A DNA stretch of 64,000 nt. Source: Edwardsiella anguillarum ET080813 (GTDB lineage Bacteria > Pseudomonadota > Gammaproteobacteria > Enterobacterales > Enterobacteriaceae). Each line of letters opens with the position of its first letter. Positions within the stretch are counted from its first letter, which is position 1. Below, one piece after another: positions 18,217 through 26,930 of the stretch. The DNA is taken from positions 3,162,001 to 3,226,000 of the forward strand of contig NZ_CP006664.1 in NCBI RefSeq assembly GCF_000264765.2. The letters run 5' to 3'. The notes beneath the pieces were generated by a model, which was not told the DNA's origin, made no database searches, and saw only the letters and a list, made by a program, of their open reading frames with translations. The translations under genes and the position numbers were made by a program.

Positions 18217-19249
18217 AGTGTATATCGTTGCTGAAATTGGCTGTAACCATAATGGCGATCCTCTACTGGCTAAAAAAATGGTTGATCAGGCAAAAGCCGC
18301 TGGGGTGGATGCCGTTAAGTTTCAAACGTTTAAAGCGGATTTGCTGATTTCAAAATATGCACCAAAGGCGGAGTATCAGATAAAGCAAACTGGCTGTGAA
18401 GAGTCTCAGCTTGAGATGACGCGTAAATTGGAGCTTGCATATGATGACTTTATTGAACTGTCACAATATGCAAAAAATCTTGGTCTGGATGTTTTCTCTA
18501 CGCCGTTTGATTTTGATTCAATCGATTTTCTTGCTTCATTAAAACAACGCGTATGGAAAATTCCATCTGGAGAGTTATTAAATCTTCCTTATCTTGAAAA
18601 AATAGCAAGACTAGATATTACTGATAAGAAAATCATCATATCGACTGGAATGGCAACGCTAGATGAAATTAATATGGCATTGCATGTATTGCATAACAAT
18701 GGTGTCAAAGCAAGTGATATTACTATTCTACACTGTAACACAGAATATCCGACACCCTATTCTGATGTGAATCTTAATACGTTATCTAGCTTTAAGAGTA
18801 TTTTCAAAGAATATCAGATTGGATTCTCCGATCACTCCCCTGGATATTTTTCAGGGATTGCAGCTGTGCCTTATGGCATTTGCTTCATAGAGAAGCATTT
18901 TACTTTAAATAAAGACTTTCCCGGCCCAGATCATAAAGCATCAGTGACGCCAGATGAATTGCGACTCTTATGTCAGGGGATTCGGGCTATTGAATTAGCA
19001 TTAGGCAGCTATGATAAAATTGTGACTAATTCTGAACGCAAGAATAAAATAGTTGCTCGAAAATCGATCGTTGCCAAACGTAATATAAAGCAAGGTGAGA
19101 TTTTTACTTTAGAGAATATTACAACTAAGCGTCCAGGTAATGGAATTAGTCCTATGCATTGGTATCAGGTTTTAGGCAGCATTGCAGAGCGAGATTTTTG
19201 TGAAGATGAGCTGATCTGCTGTTCTAACTTAAGCATGCAGGAGTTATAA
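18206..19249 (+). CDS. neuB: N-acetylneuraminate synthase
   Basis: About 347 residues (E. coli K1 NeuB is 346). NeuB condenses ManNAc with phosphoenolpyruvate to give Neu5Ac. The N-terminal TIM-barrel contains VAEIGCNHNG, AVKFQTFKAD, FSTPFD, WKIPSGELLNLPYLEKIA, LHCNTEYPTP and GFSDHS. The C-terminal antifreeze-like (SAF) domain spans about residues 285-345 and includes KNKIVARKSIVA and TTKRPGNGISP. Similarity to the K1 enzyme is high along the whole length, which favours Neu5Ac over legionaminic or pseudaminic acid. Two adjacent ATG codons are possible starts; the second may be used. Confidence 0.94.
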   Translation: MMNKVYIVAEIGCNHNGDPLLAKKMVDQAKAAGVDAVKFQTFKADLLISKYAPKAEYQIKQTGCEESQLEMTRKLELAYDDFIELSQYAKNLGLDVFSTPFDFDSIDFLASLKQRVWKIPSGELLNLPYLEKIARLDITDKKIIISTGMATLDEINMALHVLHNNGVKASDITILHCNTEYPTPYSDVNLNTLSSFKSIFKEYQIGFSDHSPGYFSGIAAVPYGICFIEKHFTLNKDFPGPDHKASVTPDELRLLCQGIRAIELALGSYDKIVTNSERKNKIVARKSIVAKRNIKQGEIFTLENITTKRPGNGISPMHWYQVLGSIAERDFCEDELICCSNLSMQEL

Positions 19250-19254
19250 GATAT

Positions 19255-20505
19255 ATGAAAGTTGCCATTATTCCAGCTCGTTCAGGCTCAAAGGGATTGC
19301 GTAATAAGAATATTCTAATGTTAATGGATAAGCCATTAATTGCGTATACTATTGAGGCTGCTATAAACTCTGGTGTGTTTGATAGAGTTATTGTTTCTAC
19401 TGACTCAGATGAGTATAAAAGCATTGCAGAGTCATTTGGCGCAGAGGTTTTTATTAGAGATGCGGCGCTAGCCTCTGACTCAGCAACATCCTATATGGTG
19501 GTTGAGGATGTTTTGAGTAAAATCAGTGATATACAGTATTTTGCATTGTTGCAGCCAACATCACCTTTCCGTACTGCGGAGCATATTAAGTCTGCTGCTG
19601 CTTTGTTTTATTCATCAGAGTATAGCTTTTTAGTCTCAATGGTACAAAGTGATAAACCATCTTCTCTTATTAAGCCGTTGGCGGAAGATCTGACTTTAAA
19701 ATATTTTGATATTGATTTTAGCTTATATCGTCGGCAGGACAGTAAAGAATATTTTCCAAACGGTGCTATATTTATGGCCAAGCCAGATGCTTATCTGAAG
19801 AGGCAGCATTTTTTTGGTAGTGATAGTATGGCTTTTATCATGAATAAAGAGGATTCTCTTGATATTGATGATCGATATGACTTTGAAGTTGCTATAAATA
19901 TACAGACGCGTCGGCGTAAAAAAGAAATTTTGCGAGAGAGTATTATAAATAGAATTGCAGAAAAGAAAGATCTAATGTGCCTAAACACTTCGATAACATT
20001 GCTTGGCCATTCTATTTTTGATTATTGGCTGGTTGATAATATTAATGGTGAGAAAGTAAATAACCTGGGGATTGCTGGGATTAATACACGGGAGTATATT
20101 GATCTTATTTTGGACCGATCATTAATAAAAAACATTGGTGATACTGCTATTATTATGTTGGGTACTAATGATATGGTGCTCAATGACTGGGATATTGCAT
20201 TTTCTGCTGAATGGGTCAGGGAATTTATTGATAAAGTTAGAATAATAAAAAACAATGTGGCTATTTATTTTATTGCAGTACCACCAGTGAGGGGGCGAGT
20301 TGATCGAAATAATGACATTGTAACTCAATTGAATATGGTCTTAAGGAAGGTTTGCGTGGATAAATCTATTCATTGGATCGGACTTTCAAGCGAGTTTTAT
20401 GATGAATATGGGAATTTACCTGCATCATATACCTATGACGGATTGCATTTTTCACAGCTTGCCTATACGAAATTGAAAGAAAGCATTGAGAGTGCATTGT
20501 CATGA
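19255..20505 (+). CDS. neuA: CMP-N-acetylneuraminate cytidylyltransferase with esterase domain
   Basis: A 416-residue two-domain protein, close to the 418-419 of E. coli K1 NeuA. Residues 1-225 are the CMP-Neu5Ac synthetase (IIPARSGSKGLRNKN, LLQPTSPFR, FPNGAIFMA, LDIDDRYDFE). From about residue 245 an SGNH-hydrolase domain carries GHSIFDYW (Ser near 253), LGTND (near 302-306) and YDGLHF (Asp and His near 395 and 398), so the esterase residues appear intact. In K1 this domain removes O-acetyl groups from sialic acid, a counterpart to NeuD. It lies 5 bases after neuB and overlaps neuC by 4. Confidence 0.94.
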   Translation: MKVAIIPARSGSKGLRNKNILMLMDKPLIAYTIEAAINSGVFDRVIVSTDSDEYKSIAESFGAEVFIRDAALASDSATSYMVVEDVLSKISDIQYFALLQPTSPFRTAEHIKSAAALFYSSEYSFLVSMVQSDKPSSLIKPLAEDLTLKYFDIDFSLYRRQDSKEYFPNGAIFMAKPDAYLKRQHFFGSDSMAFIMNKEDSLDIDDRYDFEVAINIQTRRRKKEILRESIINRIAEKKDLMCLNTSITLLGHSIFDYWLVDNINGEKVNNLGIAGINTREYIDLILDRSLIKNIGDTAIIMLGTNDMVLNDWDIAFSAEWVREFIDKVRIIKNNVAIYFIAVPPVRGRVDRNNDIVTQLNMVLRKVCVDKSIHWIGLSSEFYDEYGNLPASYTYDGLHFSQLAYTKLKESIESALS

Positions 20506-21668
20506 AACATTTACTATGTGTTACCGGTTCACGCGCTGAATATGGAATTTTACGCCGATTATTAATGTTGCTATCTCGTACGGAGGGGGTCAAGTTAAGT
20601 ATCATCGCGACAGGAATGCATTGCGACCCTAAATATGGGAGCACATATAAAAATATCCTGAATGATGGACTTGATTTAAGTAAAGTTATAGATATTAATT
20701 TAGATTCATCAAACAATGAAAAAATAATAAATTCAATGTCGCTTTGTCAAAATGCGTTTGCCTCAATTTTCGCTAATCAGGATTATGATGCTGTCATGAT
20801 CTTAGGTGATCGTTATGAGATTTTTTCTGTTGCCACTGCGGCAGCTATGAATAATATTCCTCTGATTCATCTTCACGGTGGCGAGAAAACGTTAGGGAAT
20901 TATGATGAATTTATTCGACATGCGATCTCTAAAATGAGTAGCCTTCACCTTGTTTCGACAGAAGAATACCGCAAGCGAGTCATTCAATTAGGAGAGCATC
21001 CTAGTTCAGTTATTAATATTGGTGCATTAGGGGCTGAAAATTGTCTTAGCCTTGTATTGCCTGATAAACAGGAGTTGGAGTCTCGTTTTGGTTCTTTGGT
21101 TAAGCCGTATTTTGTAGTAGTGTTTCACCCGGAAACGCTGACTAAAGTCTCATTGACGGAGCAAACATTAGCCCTGATTACGGCGTTAACAGTATTTTCT
21201 GAAGAGTATGATTTTATATTTATCGGCTCTAATGCTGATACAGGATCAGAAAAGATTATTGATATTATTAAGTCATTCTGTCTGCGGAGTGCGTCTCGCT
21301 ATATGGTCTCAGTGAGCCCTGAAGAATATCTGGGCTTATTGAAGTATTCTTGTGGTTTGATAGGTAATTCATCTTCAGGAATTATTGAAGCGCCTTCGTT
21401 GAATATTGCAACGATTAATATTGGGGATCGGCAGAAGGGACGTGTTCATGGTGATAGCGTGATTGATGCTGCCTGTACAAAAGCTGCGATCATCGCGGCG
21501 ATTGAGCTAAGTCAGTCGGTTAATTTTCATCAAAAAATAACCAGAATTAATAATCCTTATTATAAAAAAGATTCGTTAAAAAATGCAGGAGATGCTATTG
21601 TCCGTTTTTTATACTCAGAAAAAGATGCGGATTATAAGGATTTTTATGATGTCGATTTTAATATATAA
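20502..21668 (+). CDS. neuC: UDP-GlcNAc 2-epimerase (hydrolysing)
   Basis: A 388-residue GT-B-like epimerase close to E. coli NeuC. Key segments are CVTGSRAEYGILRRL at the N terminus, ILGDRYEIFS, HLHGGEKTLGNYDEFIRH, FHPETLT and GNSSSGIIEAPSL. NeuC converts UDP-GlcNAc to ManNAc and UDP, the first step of Neu5Ac synthesis. With NeuB and NeuA it completes the path to CMP-Neu5Ac from a common precursor. It overlaps neuA by 4 bases. The next gene follows after 32 bases with a strong Shine-Dalgarno sequence. Confidence 0.93.
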   Translation: MKHLLCVTGSRAEYGILRRLLMLLSRTEGVKLSIIATGMHCDPKYGSTYKNILNDGLDLSKVIDINLDSSNNEKIINSMSLCQNAFASIFANQDYDAVMILGDRYEIFSVATAAAMNNIPLIHLHGGEKTLGNYDEFIRHAISKMSSLHLVSTEEYRKRVIQLGEHPSSVINIGALGAENCLSLVLPDKQELESRFGSLVKPYFVVVFHPETLTKVSLTEQTLALITALTVFSEEYDFIFIGSNADTGSEKIIDIIKSFCLRSASRYMVSVSPEEYLGLLKYSCGLIGNSSSGIIEAPSLNIATINIGDRQKGRVHGDSVIDAACTKAAIIAAIELSQSVNFHQKITRINNPYYKKDSLKNAGDAIVRFLYSEKDADYKDFYDVDFNI

Positions 21669-21700
21669 TTATTTGTTTTTCTTTTTTCTTAGGAGGGGGT

Positions 21701-22966
21701 GTGAATTTACTTAAAGGAATCGGTGTGTATCTTACATCGAATATATTAAATGCACTGATCCCGTTCTTACTCTTACCAATATTAACCCGTAATCTATCGG
21801 TTGCAGACTATGGGCAGGTTGTGATGTTTCAGACATTTCTATCAGCAATTTCAGCAATCGTTGGATTAAATACAATAGGTGCAGCAAATCGTAAGTACTA
21901 TGATGGGAATGTCGATCAGTTAGTCCTGATGAGGTTTAATGGAAGCTGCTTTCAGATCCTGTTGGTTAGCTTTTTGTTTCTTTCTCTCGTTGGGATATCG
22001 TTTAAAACACAGTTGGCAAAATTATTGTCCATACCCGATGGATGGGTATTATATGCGATACTGGTTGCCTCATTTTTATTTATAACAAATATGAGATTAG
22101 GGCAGTGGCAGATCAGGAATAAAGCAAAATCATTTGGTTTGTTACAAGTTGGCGGTGGTATTGTCAATATGTTGTTGTCAGTTATTTTTGTGGTTTTTCT
22201 GCAGCAGAGCGGAGAAGGGCGCATAGATGCCATTATAATGAGTGCGGCCTTAAGTGCTGTATTAAGCATGGGGCTTCTGTGTCGTGATAAATTAATTGAT
22301 GTTTTCTCCTTTCGATTGAAGTATCTAAAGGAAGCATTGCTTTTTGGGGTGCCTCTCCTACCTCATTCATTGGGCATGTTGCTGCTAACTATGAGTGATA
22401 GGTTTATCATTAATCATAAACTTGGCGTTGCTGATGTCGGCATCTATATGGTTGCTCTTCAGTTAAGTTCTGCATTAGCAGTCATATTTGATGCTATCAA
22501 CAAAGCGTTTGTCCCATGGTTATTTGATAGATTAAAAAGCGACTGTTTTATTGAAAGACTAAAAATAGTAAAGATGACATATTGTTATATGCTGTCTTTG
22601 CTTTTTATTGCGCTACTGGCATTCTTTATTGCTCCATATATTGTTGTAATGATTGCCGGTGATAAATATACTGAGGCAGGTAGGATTATTGGATGGGTCT
22701 GCCTTGGGCAAATTTTTTCTGGTATGTATCTGATGGTTACTAACTATATTTTTTATGCCAAAAAGACGCAGTACCTGTCGCTGACGACAATGATCTCTGG
22801 CGCGCTAGGTGTGGTTCTATTATTTGTTGGGGTAATCTATTTCTCTTTGCTTGGGGCTGCAATAGCTTTTGCATTAGCGAAGTTTATCCATTTCGCATTT
22901 ACGTTCTATATGTCTAATAAGGTCTATCCGATGCCTTGGAGATTAAGGAATGATTCAGAGAGTTGA
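21701..22966 (+). CDS. Oligosaccharide flippase, second Wzx-like protein (module B)
   Basis: A 421-residue membrane protein with about 12 hydrophobic segments in the polysaccharide-synthesis/MOP superfamily. The N-terminal LKGIGVYLTSNILNALIPFL, followed by LLPILTRNLSVADYG, is diagnostic of Wzx-type carriers. A perfect AGGAGG precedes the GTG start, an unusually strong site for this locus. It shows little resemblance to the flippase at 4456, so the two are unlikely to be a recent duplication. It probably translocates the sialylated lipid-linked oligosaccharide. It overlaps the next gene by 17 bases. Confidence 0.85.
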   Translation: MNLLKGIGVYLTSNILNALIPFLLLPILTRNLSVADYGQVVMFQTFLSAISAIVGLNTIGAANRKYYDGNVDQLVLMRFNGSCFQILLVSFLFLSLVGISFKTQLAKLLSIPDGWVLYAILVASFLFITNMRLGQWQIRNKAKSFGLLQVGGGIVNMLLSVIFVVFLQQSGEGRIDAIIMSAALSAVLSMGLLCRDKLIDVFSFRLKYLKEALLFGVPLLPHSLGMLLLTMSDRFIINHKLGVADVGIYMVALQLSSALAVIFDAINKAFVPWLFDRLKSDCFIERLKIVKMTYCYMLSLLFIALLAFFIAPYIVVMIAGDKYTEAGRIIGWVCLGQIFSGMYLMVTNYIFYAKKTQYLSLTTMISGALGVVLLFVGVIYFSLLGAAIAFALAKFIHFAFTFYMSNKVYPMPWRLRNDSES

Positions 22967-23945
22967 ACGTCCAGTTGTTGATTTTTCATTGCTGAATGGT
23001 AATCAGCGGGAATATGGGGTAAGTGGATTTATTCGGGCTAAAAATGAAGGAGAGTATATTTATGCTGTTATTGAGTCATGGCTGGATTTAGTTGATGAAG
23101 TCGTTATCATTTTTAATGACTGTACTGATAATACTGAGTCTGAAATATCCCGAGCAATTTTAGCCTTTGGCGATAGAGTTCGCGCTTATCACTATATTCC
23201 GAAAGTGTATCCGCCAGGTTCTAAAGAGCATATATCTTTACCGCCGGATAGTGTTAATAGCTTAGTCAACTATTATAATTATGCCTTGTCAATGACGACT
23301 AGGAAATATGCTGTAAAAATTGATGGTGACATTATATTTGATTCATCAGTTAGTGATTTAATAAAGAAATACCTAAAGGATGAATGTGATGATAAGTATT
23401 TTAGTTTATATGGCGTTAATCTGATTGATAATAAAGGCGAGTTGTTCTTGCCTTCTAATAGTACTTTTTGTGGCATGAATAATGACTTGTGTATTTTTCC
23501 TGTTTCGCCAAAAAATATATTTTTACATAGCCCTGCCTTTGAAGTGATGAATTTAACCAATATGACAAAGTATGGTGGGTGTTTTGCTTTTTATCATATG
23601 AAATTCATGAAGGAGGATATGGGGATAGGCAATTATTTACTAAGAGATAATCCTGATAGTCGATATGTTAAAATAAGCAAGGATTTTATTATTGGTTTAA
23701 ATTTTCTGAAATTGCAGGATGTATTCTCTCGATATAGTATTAAACTTAGAGGACCTGCCGAGTTAAATATTGTTGTGGTGAAATGTCGAGATTATAAAGT
23801 ACAATATATAAATAAATTAAGTGAATTAGGCATAAATATATCATTATATGATTTGATATCATGCCATTTTACTCGGTTTAAGATGAAAATATTCCAATCA
23901 ATAAGATTTTTATTGAAACCTATAGTTAGGTTTATTAAAAAATAA
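22950..23945 (+). CDS. Glycosyltransferase family 2-like protein
   Basis: A 331-residue protein starting inside the flippase gene. It has GVSGFIRAKNEGEYIYAVIE near residue 25, VDEVVIIFNDCTDNTES near residues 50-66 and VKIDGDIIF near residue 120, a divergent GT-A layout with a DGD in place of the usual DXD. The second half is unlike common GT2 proteins and is basic at the C terminus. Its donor is unknown. It is the last gene of module B, and AT-rich composition ends just after its stop. Confidence 0.72.
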   Translation: MIQRVERPVVDFSLLNGNQREYGVSGFIRAKNEGEYIYAVIESWLDLVDEVVIIFNDCTDNTESEISRAILAFGDRVRAYHYIPKVYPPGSKEHISLPPDSVNSLVNYYNYALSMTTRKYAVKIDGDIIFDSSVSDLIKKYLKDECDDKYFSLYGVNLIDNKGELFLPSNSTFCGMNNDLCIFPVSPKNIFLHSPAFEVMNLTNMTKYGGCFAFYHMKFMKEDMGIGNYLLRDNPDSRYVKISKDFIIGLNFLKLQDVFSRYSIKLRGPAELNIVVVKCRDYKVQYINKLSELGINISLYDLISCHFTRFKMKIFQSIRFLLKPIVRFIKK

Positions 23946-23947
23946 AA

Positions 23948-24013
23948 GGCTACACAATCCGTGCCATCCAGCGGGCGATGGCAGCAATCGGTATCCCTGA
24001 AGCGCAAAGATGA
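23948..24013 (+). pseudogene. Possible 3' remnant of an unknown gene
   Basis: Directly after the AT-rich glycosyltransferase stop, 22 GC-rich codons read GYTIRAIQRAM then AAIGIPEAQR before a TGA, with no start codon upstream in frame. The composition matches the core genome, not module B. It could be the tail of a gene cut off when the polysaccharide module was exchanged. I cannot name the parent and chance is possible. Confidence 0.25.
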
Positions 24014-24081
24014 GTTAACATATTACCTACAATTATGCTGCGCAACTGGCGCAGCCGGAATGTGTTACACAGGAGTTTGTC

Positions 24082-25497
24082 ATGTCCAAACAACAGATCG
24101 GCGTAGTGGGAATGGCGGTGATGGGGCGTAACCTGGCGCTGAACATCGAAAGCCGCGGTTATACGGTGTCGATTTTTAACCGTTCGCCCGAGAAAACCGA
24201 TGAGGTGATGGCGCAAAACCCGGGGCGGAAGCTGGTGCCATACCATTCCGTGCAGGCGTTTGTGGCATCGCTGGAGACGCCGCGCCGCATTCTGCTGATG
24301 GTGAAGGCGGGTGAGGGGACAGACAAGACCATCGCGTCTCTGACGCCCTATCTGGAGCCGGGGGACATTCTGATCGACGGTGGGAACACCTTCTTCCAGG
24401 ATACCATCCGCCGTAACCGTGAGCTGTCGGCGCAGGGCTTTAACTTTATCGGCACCGGTGTTTCCGGTGGTGAGGAGGGGGCGCTGAAGGGGCCGTCTAT
24501 TATGCCCGGCGGACAGAAGGCGGCCTATGAGCTGGTCGCGCCGATCCTGACGAAGATTGCTGCCGTAGCCGAAGACGGTGAGGCCTGTGTGACCTATATC
24601 GGGCCGGACGGTGCCGGGCACTATGTGAAGATGGTGCACAACGGCATCGAATACGGTGACATGCAGCTGATCGCCGAGGCCTACGCCCTGTTGAAGCACG
24701 CCGTCGGGATGCGCAACGACGAGCTGGCCACCACCTTTGCCGAATGGAATCAGGGTGAGCTGAGCAGCTACCTGATCGAGATCACCGCCGATATCTTCGC
24801 CAAGAAAGATGACGAAGGGAATGACCTGGTCGACGTGATCCTGGACGAGGCGGCCAATAAAGGCACCGGCAAGTGGACCAGCCAGAGCGCGCTGGATCTG
24901 GGAATCCCGTTGACGCTGATCACCGAATCCGTCTTTGCCCGTTACCTTTCCTCGCTGAAGGCGCAGCGCGTGGCGGCCTCCCGGGTGCTGAGCGGCCCGC
25001 AGGCGCAGACGCTGCCGGCGGCAGAGCGCGCTGCCTTTGCCGAGAAGGTGCGTCGCGCCCTGTATCTGGGCAAGATCGTCTCCTATGCCCAGGGATTCCA
25101 GCAGCTGAAGGCCGCCTCTGACGAATATGACTGGTCGCTGAACTTTGGCGAGATCGCGCGTATCTTCCGCGCCGGATGCATCATTCGCGCCCAGTTCCTG
25201 CAGAAGATCACTGATGCCTATGCCGAAAATCCGGCGTTGGCCAATCTGTTGCTGGCGCCGTATTTCAAGGCGATTGCAGATGAGTACCAGCAGGCGCTGC
25301 GCGACGTGGTCTCCTACGCCGTACAGCAGGGGATCCCGGTACCGACCCTCTCCGCGGCCATTACCTATTACGACAGCTACCGCGCCGCGGTGCTGCCGGC
25401 TAACCTGATTCAGGCCCAGCGCGATTACTTTGGCGCCCACACCTACAAACGCACCGATCGGGAAGGGGTGTTCCATACCGAATGGCTGGCGGAGTAA
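24082..25497 (+). CDS. gnd: 6-phosphogluconate dehydrogenase, decarboxylating
   Basis: A 471-residue enzyme of the oxidative pentose phosphate pathway (E. coli Gnd is 468). It oxidises 6-phosphogluconate to ribulose 5-phosphate and CO2 with NADP+. The N-terminal [17 protein letters not shown] and NRSPEKT form the NADP site; [20 protein letters not shown] and [19 protein letters not shown] line the active site. The ATG has AGGAGT upstream. gnd classically borders enterobacterial O-antigen loci and is often drawn into their recombination; here it closes the right edge of the locus. Confidence 0.97.
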   Translation: MSKQQIGVVGMAVMGRNLALNIESRGYTVSIFNRSPEKTDEVMAQNPGRKLVPYHSVQAFVASLETPRRILLMVKAGEGTDKTIASLTPYLEPGDILIDGGNTFFQDTIRRNRELSAQGFNFIGTGVSGGEEGALKGPSIMPGGQKAAYELVAPILTKIAAVAEDGEACVTYIGPDGAGHYVKMVHNGIEYGDMQLIAEAYALLKHAVGMRNDELATTFAEWNQGELSSYLIEITADIFAKKDDEGNDLVDVILDEAANKGTGKWTSQSALDLGIPLTLITESVFARYLSSLKAQRVAASRVLSGPQAQTLPAAERAAFAEKVRRALYLGKIVSYAQGFQQLKAASDEYDWSLNFGEIARIFRAGCIIRAQFLQKITDAYAENPALANLLLAPYFKAIADEYQQALRDVVSYAVQQGIPVPTLSAAITYYDSYRAAVLPANLIQAQRDYFGAHTYKRTDREGVFHTEWLAE

Positions 25498-25527
25498 GCC
25501 GACGGTCGTGCGTGATATCATTACGCT

Positions 25528-25552
25528 AATCCGGGCCCGTGCCCGGATTTTT
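25528..25552 (+). terminator. gnd terminator
   Basis: Stem AATCCGGGC (25528-25536), loop CCGT, GCCCGGATT (25541-25549), then T residues to 25552. It lies 30 bases after the gnd stop. Confidence 0.88.
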
Positions 25553-25736
25553 ACTTTGTGGGGGAATTACCAAGTAACGCCGCATCTTGTTGCATAAAAA
25601 CTCGGCGGTCATTCCATTTTCTTGTGATAATGGGCTGTTTTTGTGCGCCCGTCGATGGTACAAACAGCAGTAGAGCGATTAACGCCAGTCCATGGGCTGC
25701 CAGGTTTGGTTTTTTAACTTAAGCAAAGGTGTTGAT

Positions 25737-26069
25737 ATGGAAAATGTAAACAAGCCGACGTTCCAGAACGTGCTGGAATTCGTGCGTACCTTCCGCCGCA
25801 AGAATAAGCTGCAGCGCGAAATCGCGGATGTTGAGAAGAAGATCCGTGATAACCAGAAGCGCGTTCTGCTGCTGGACAACCTGAGCGACTACATCAAGCC
25901 GGGCATGAGTGTTGAAGCGATTCAGGCAATCATTGCCGATATGCGCGGTAACTACGAGGATCGCGTGGATGAGTACATCATCAAGAACGCCGATCTGTCC
26001 AAAGAGCGCCGCGAGCTCTCCAAGAAGCTGAAGGCGCTGGGCGAAGGCGAGTATAAAGAAGAGAAGTAA
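25737..26069 (+). CDS. tmaR: PTS system regulator TmaR (YeeX, DUF496)
   Basis: A 110-residue cytoplasmic protein almost colinear with E. coli YeeX/TmaR, containing [20 protein letters not shown] and [18 protein letters not shown]. It is predicted almost wholly helical with coiled-coil segments (about residues 20-45 and 80-105). In E. coli TmaR forms polar clusters and holds enzyme I (PtsI) of the phosphotransferase system at the pole. The ATG at 25737 has AAAGGTG upstream; an in-frame upstream extension from 25692 does not match the family. It stands alone with its own terminator. Confidence 0.94.
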   Translation: MENVNKPTFQNVLEFVRTFRRKNKLQREIADVEKKIRDNQKRVLLLDNLSDYIKPGMSVEAIQAIIADMRGNYEDRVDEYIIKNADLSKERRELSKKLKALGEGEYKEEK

Positions 26070-26091
26070 TTCGCCGCGTATAAGGCAACGG

Positions 26092-26118
26092 GCGGGATCT
26101 TCGGATCTCGCTTTTTTT
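26092..26118 (+). terminator. tmaR terminator
   Basis: Stem GCGGGATC (26092-26099), TTCG tetraloop, GATCTCGC (26104-26111), with one G-T pair, followed by seven T residues. Confidence 0.9.
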
Positions 26119-26150
26119 ATGCCCCATAGCCGGGCAAGCCTGCAACGATA

Positions 26151-26184
26151 AAAAGCCCGCTTAAGGAAACTTAAGCGGGCTTTT
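26151..26184 (-). terminator. Terminator of tRNA-Asn copy 1
   Basis: A 15-bp perfect stem (26151-26165 with 26170-26184) with a 4-base loop, the A/T ends forming a T-run on the minus strand. It lies just downstream of the tRNA at 26192. Confidence 0.88.
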
Positions 26185-26191
26185 CTGAATC

Positions 26192-26267
26192 TGGCTCCTC
26201 TGACTGGACTCGAACCAGTGACATACGGATTAACAGTCCGCCGTTCTACCGACTGAACTACAGAGGA
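26192..26267 (-). tRNA. tRNA-Asn(GUU), copy 1
   Basis: A 76-base tRNA with encoded CCA, identical to the E. coli tRNA-Asn sequence as remembered. On the minus strand it begins TCCTCTGTAGTTCAGTCGG and ends GTCAGAGGAGCCA, with anticodon GTT within GGACTGTTAATCC. All four stems pair. It has its own promoter and terminator, so it is a monocistronic unit. Confidence 0.98.
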
Positions 26268-26285
26268 ATTGTGACAACGGGGCGC

Positions 26286-26314
26286 ATCATAGCGAAGGGA
26301 CGCGGGGCTGTAAA
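26286..26314 (-). promoter_or_regulatory. Promoter of tRNA-Asn copy 1
   Basis: On the minus strand TTTACA (26314-26309), a 17-bp spacer and TATGAT (26291-26286) are followed by the discriminator GCGCCCC. The GC-rich discriminator is typical of stringently controlled stable-RNA promoters. Confidence 0.88.
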
Positions 26315-26458
26315 GCGTTAAATCATCGCTTGCAATCGTTCGCCCAGAATAACGGCAATTCGATGATTTTCAGTCCATTAATTCGAGAAGTCTGCGCCGA
26401 GCGTAGGAAAAGAGCCGCCTTGGGAGTAAGGGGAGAGGCCTCGATGAGAAACAGCAAA

Positions 26459-26488
26459 AAGCCCGCTTAAGTTTCCTTAAGCGGGCTT
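26459..26488 (-). terminator. Terminator of tRNA-Asn copy 2
   Basis: A 13-bp stem (26459-26471 with 26476-26488) around a TTTC loop, with AAAA at 26455-26458 giving a T-run on the minus strand. Confidence 0.88.
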
Positions 26489-26498
26489 CTCTAAATTC

Positions 26499-26574
26499 TG
26501 GCTCCTCTGACTGGACTCGAACCAGTGACATACGGATTAACAGTCCGCCGTTCTACCGACTGAACTACAGAGGA
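26499..26574 (-). tRNA. tRNA-Asn(GUU), copy 2
   Basis: Identical over all 76 bases to copy 1. The flanks diverge apart from the promoter core and terminator, showing an old tandem duplication in which only functional parts stay constant. Confidence 0.98.
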
Positions 26575-26592
26575 ATCGTAACAACGGGGCGC

Positions 26593-26621
26593 ATGATAGC
26601 GAAGGTGTGTGAGGCTGTAAA
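26593..26621 (-). promoter_or_regulatory. Promoter of tRNA-Asn copy 2
   Basis: Minus strand TTTACA (26621-26616), 17-bp spacer, TATCAT (26598-26593), discriminator GCGCCCC. The -10 differs at one base from the TATGAT of the other copies. Confidence 0.86.
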
Positions 26622-26770
26622 GGGCTAAATCGTACGGCGCGCGCGTTCGGCTAGAATAACAACAAAACGTCGGTTTTCAGTACATTAATGGTAAAGCGTC
26701 GGGCTAATGCCATGCCTTGCGGGCGGAGACACAGCGAAGAGAGCCTGCTTCAATCGCCAAACAGCAAAAA

Positions 26771-26796
26771 GCCCGTCTACGTTTCCGAAGACAGGC
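26771..26796 (-). terminator. Terminator of tRNA-Asn copy 3 (degenerate)
   Basis: An imperfect stem (26771-26778 with 26789-26796, one mismatch, loop of 10), with AAAAA at 26766-26770 as the minus-strand T-run. It is weaker than the terminators of the other copies. Confidence 0.65.
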
Positions 26797-26807
26797 TCTT
26801 CTAAATT

Positions 26808-26883
26808 TGGCTCCTCTGACTGGACTCGAACCAGTGACATACGGATTAACAGTCCGCCGTTCTACCGACTGAACTACAGAGGA
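26808..26883 (-). tRNA. tRNA-Asn(GUU), copy 3
   Basis: Identical over all 76 bases to copies 1 and 2, with encoded CCA and GTT anticodon. Confidence 0.98.
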
Positions 26884-26901
26884 ATTGTGACAACGGGGCG
26901 C

Positions 26902-26930
26902 ATCATAGCGAAGCGTGCTCATGCTGTAAA
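26902..26930 (-). promoter_or_regulatory. Promoter of tRNA-Asn copy 3
   Basis: Minus strand TTTACA (26930-26925), 17-bp spacer, TATGAT (26907-26902), discriminator GCGCCCC. Confidence 0.87.

Noticed and set aside
16633..23945. Group 2 capsule locus of K1 type
   Set aside because: kpsF-E-D-U-C-S and kpsM-T are absent, as are polysialyltransferase neuS and neuE. Flippase and gnd context favour an O-antigen.
23950..25521. A 523-codon minus-strand frame opposite gnd
   Set aside because: gnd is certain on the plus strand. The antisense product is rich in R, G, Q and L with no recognisable domain.
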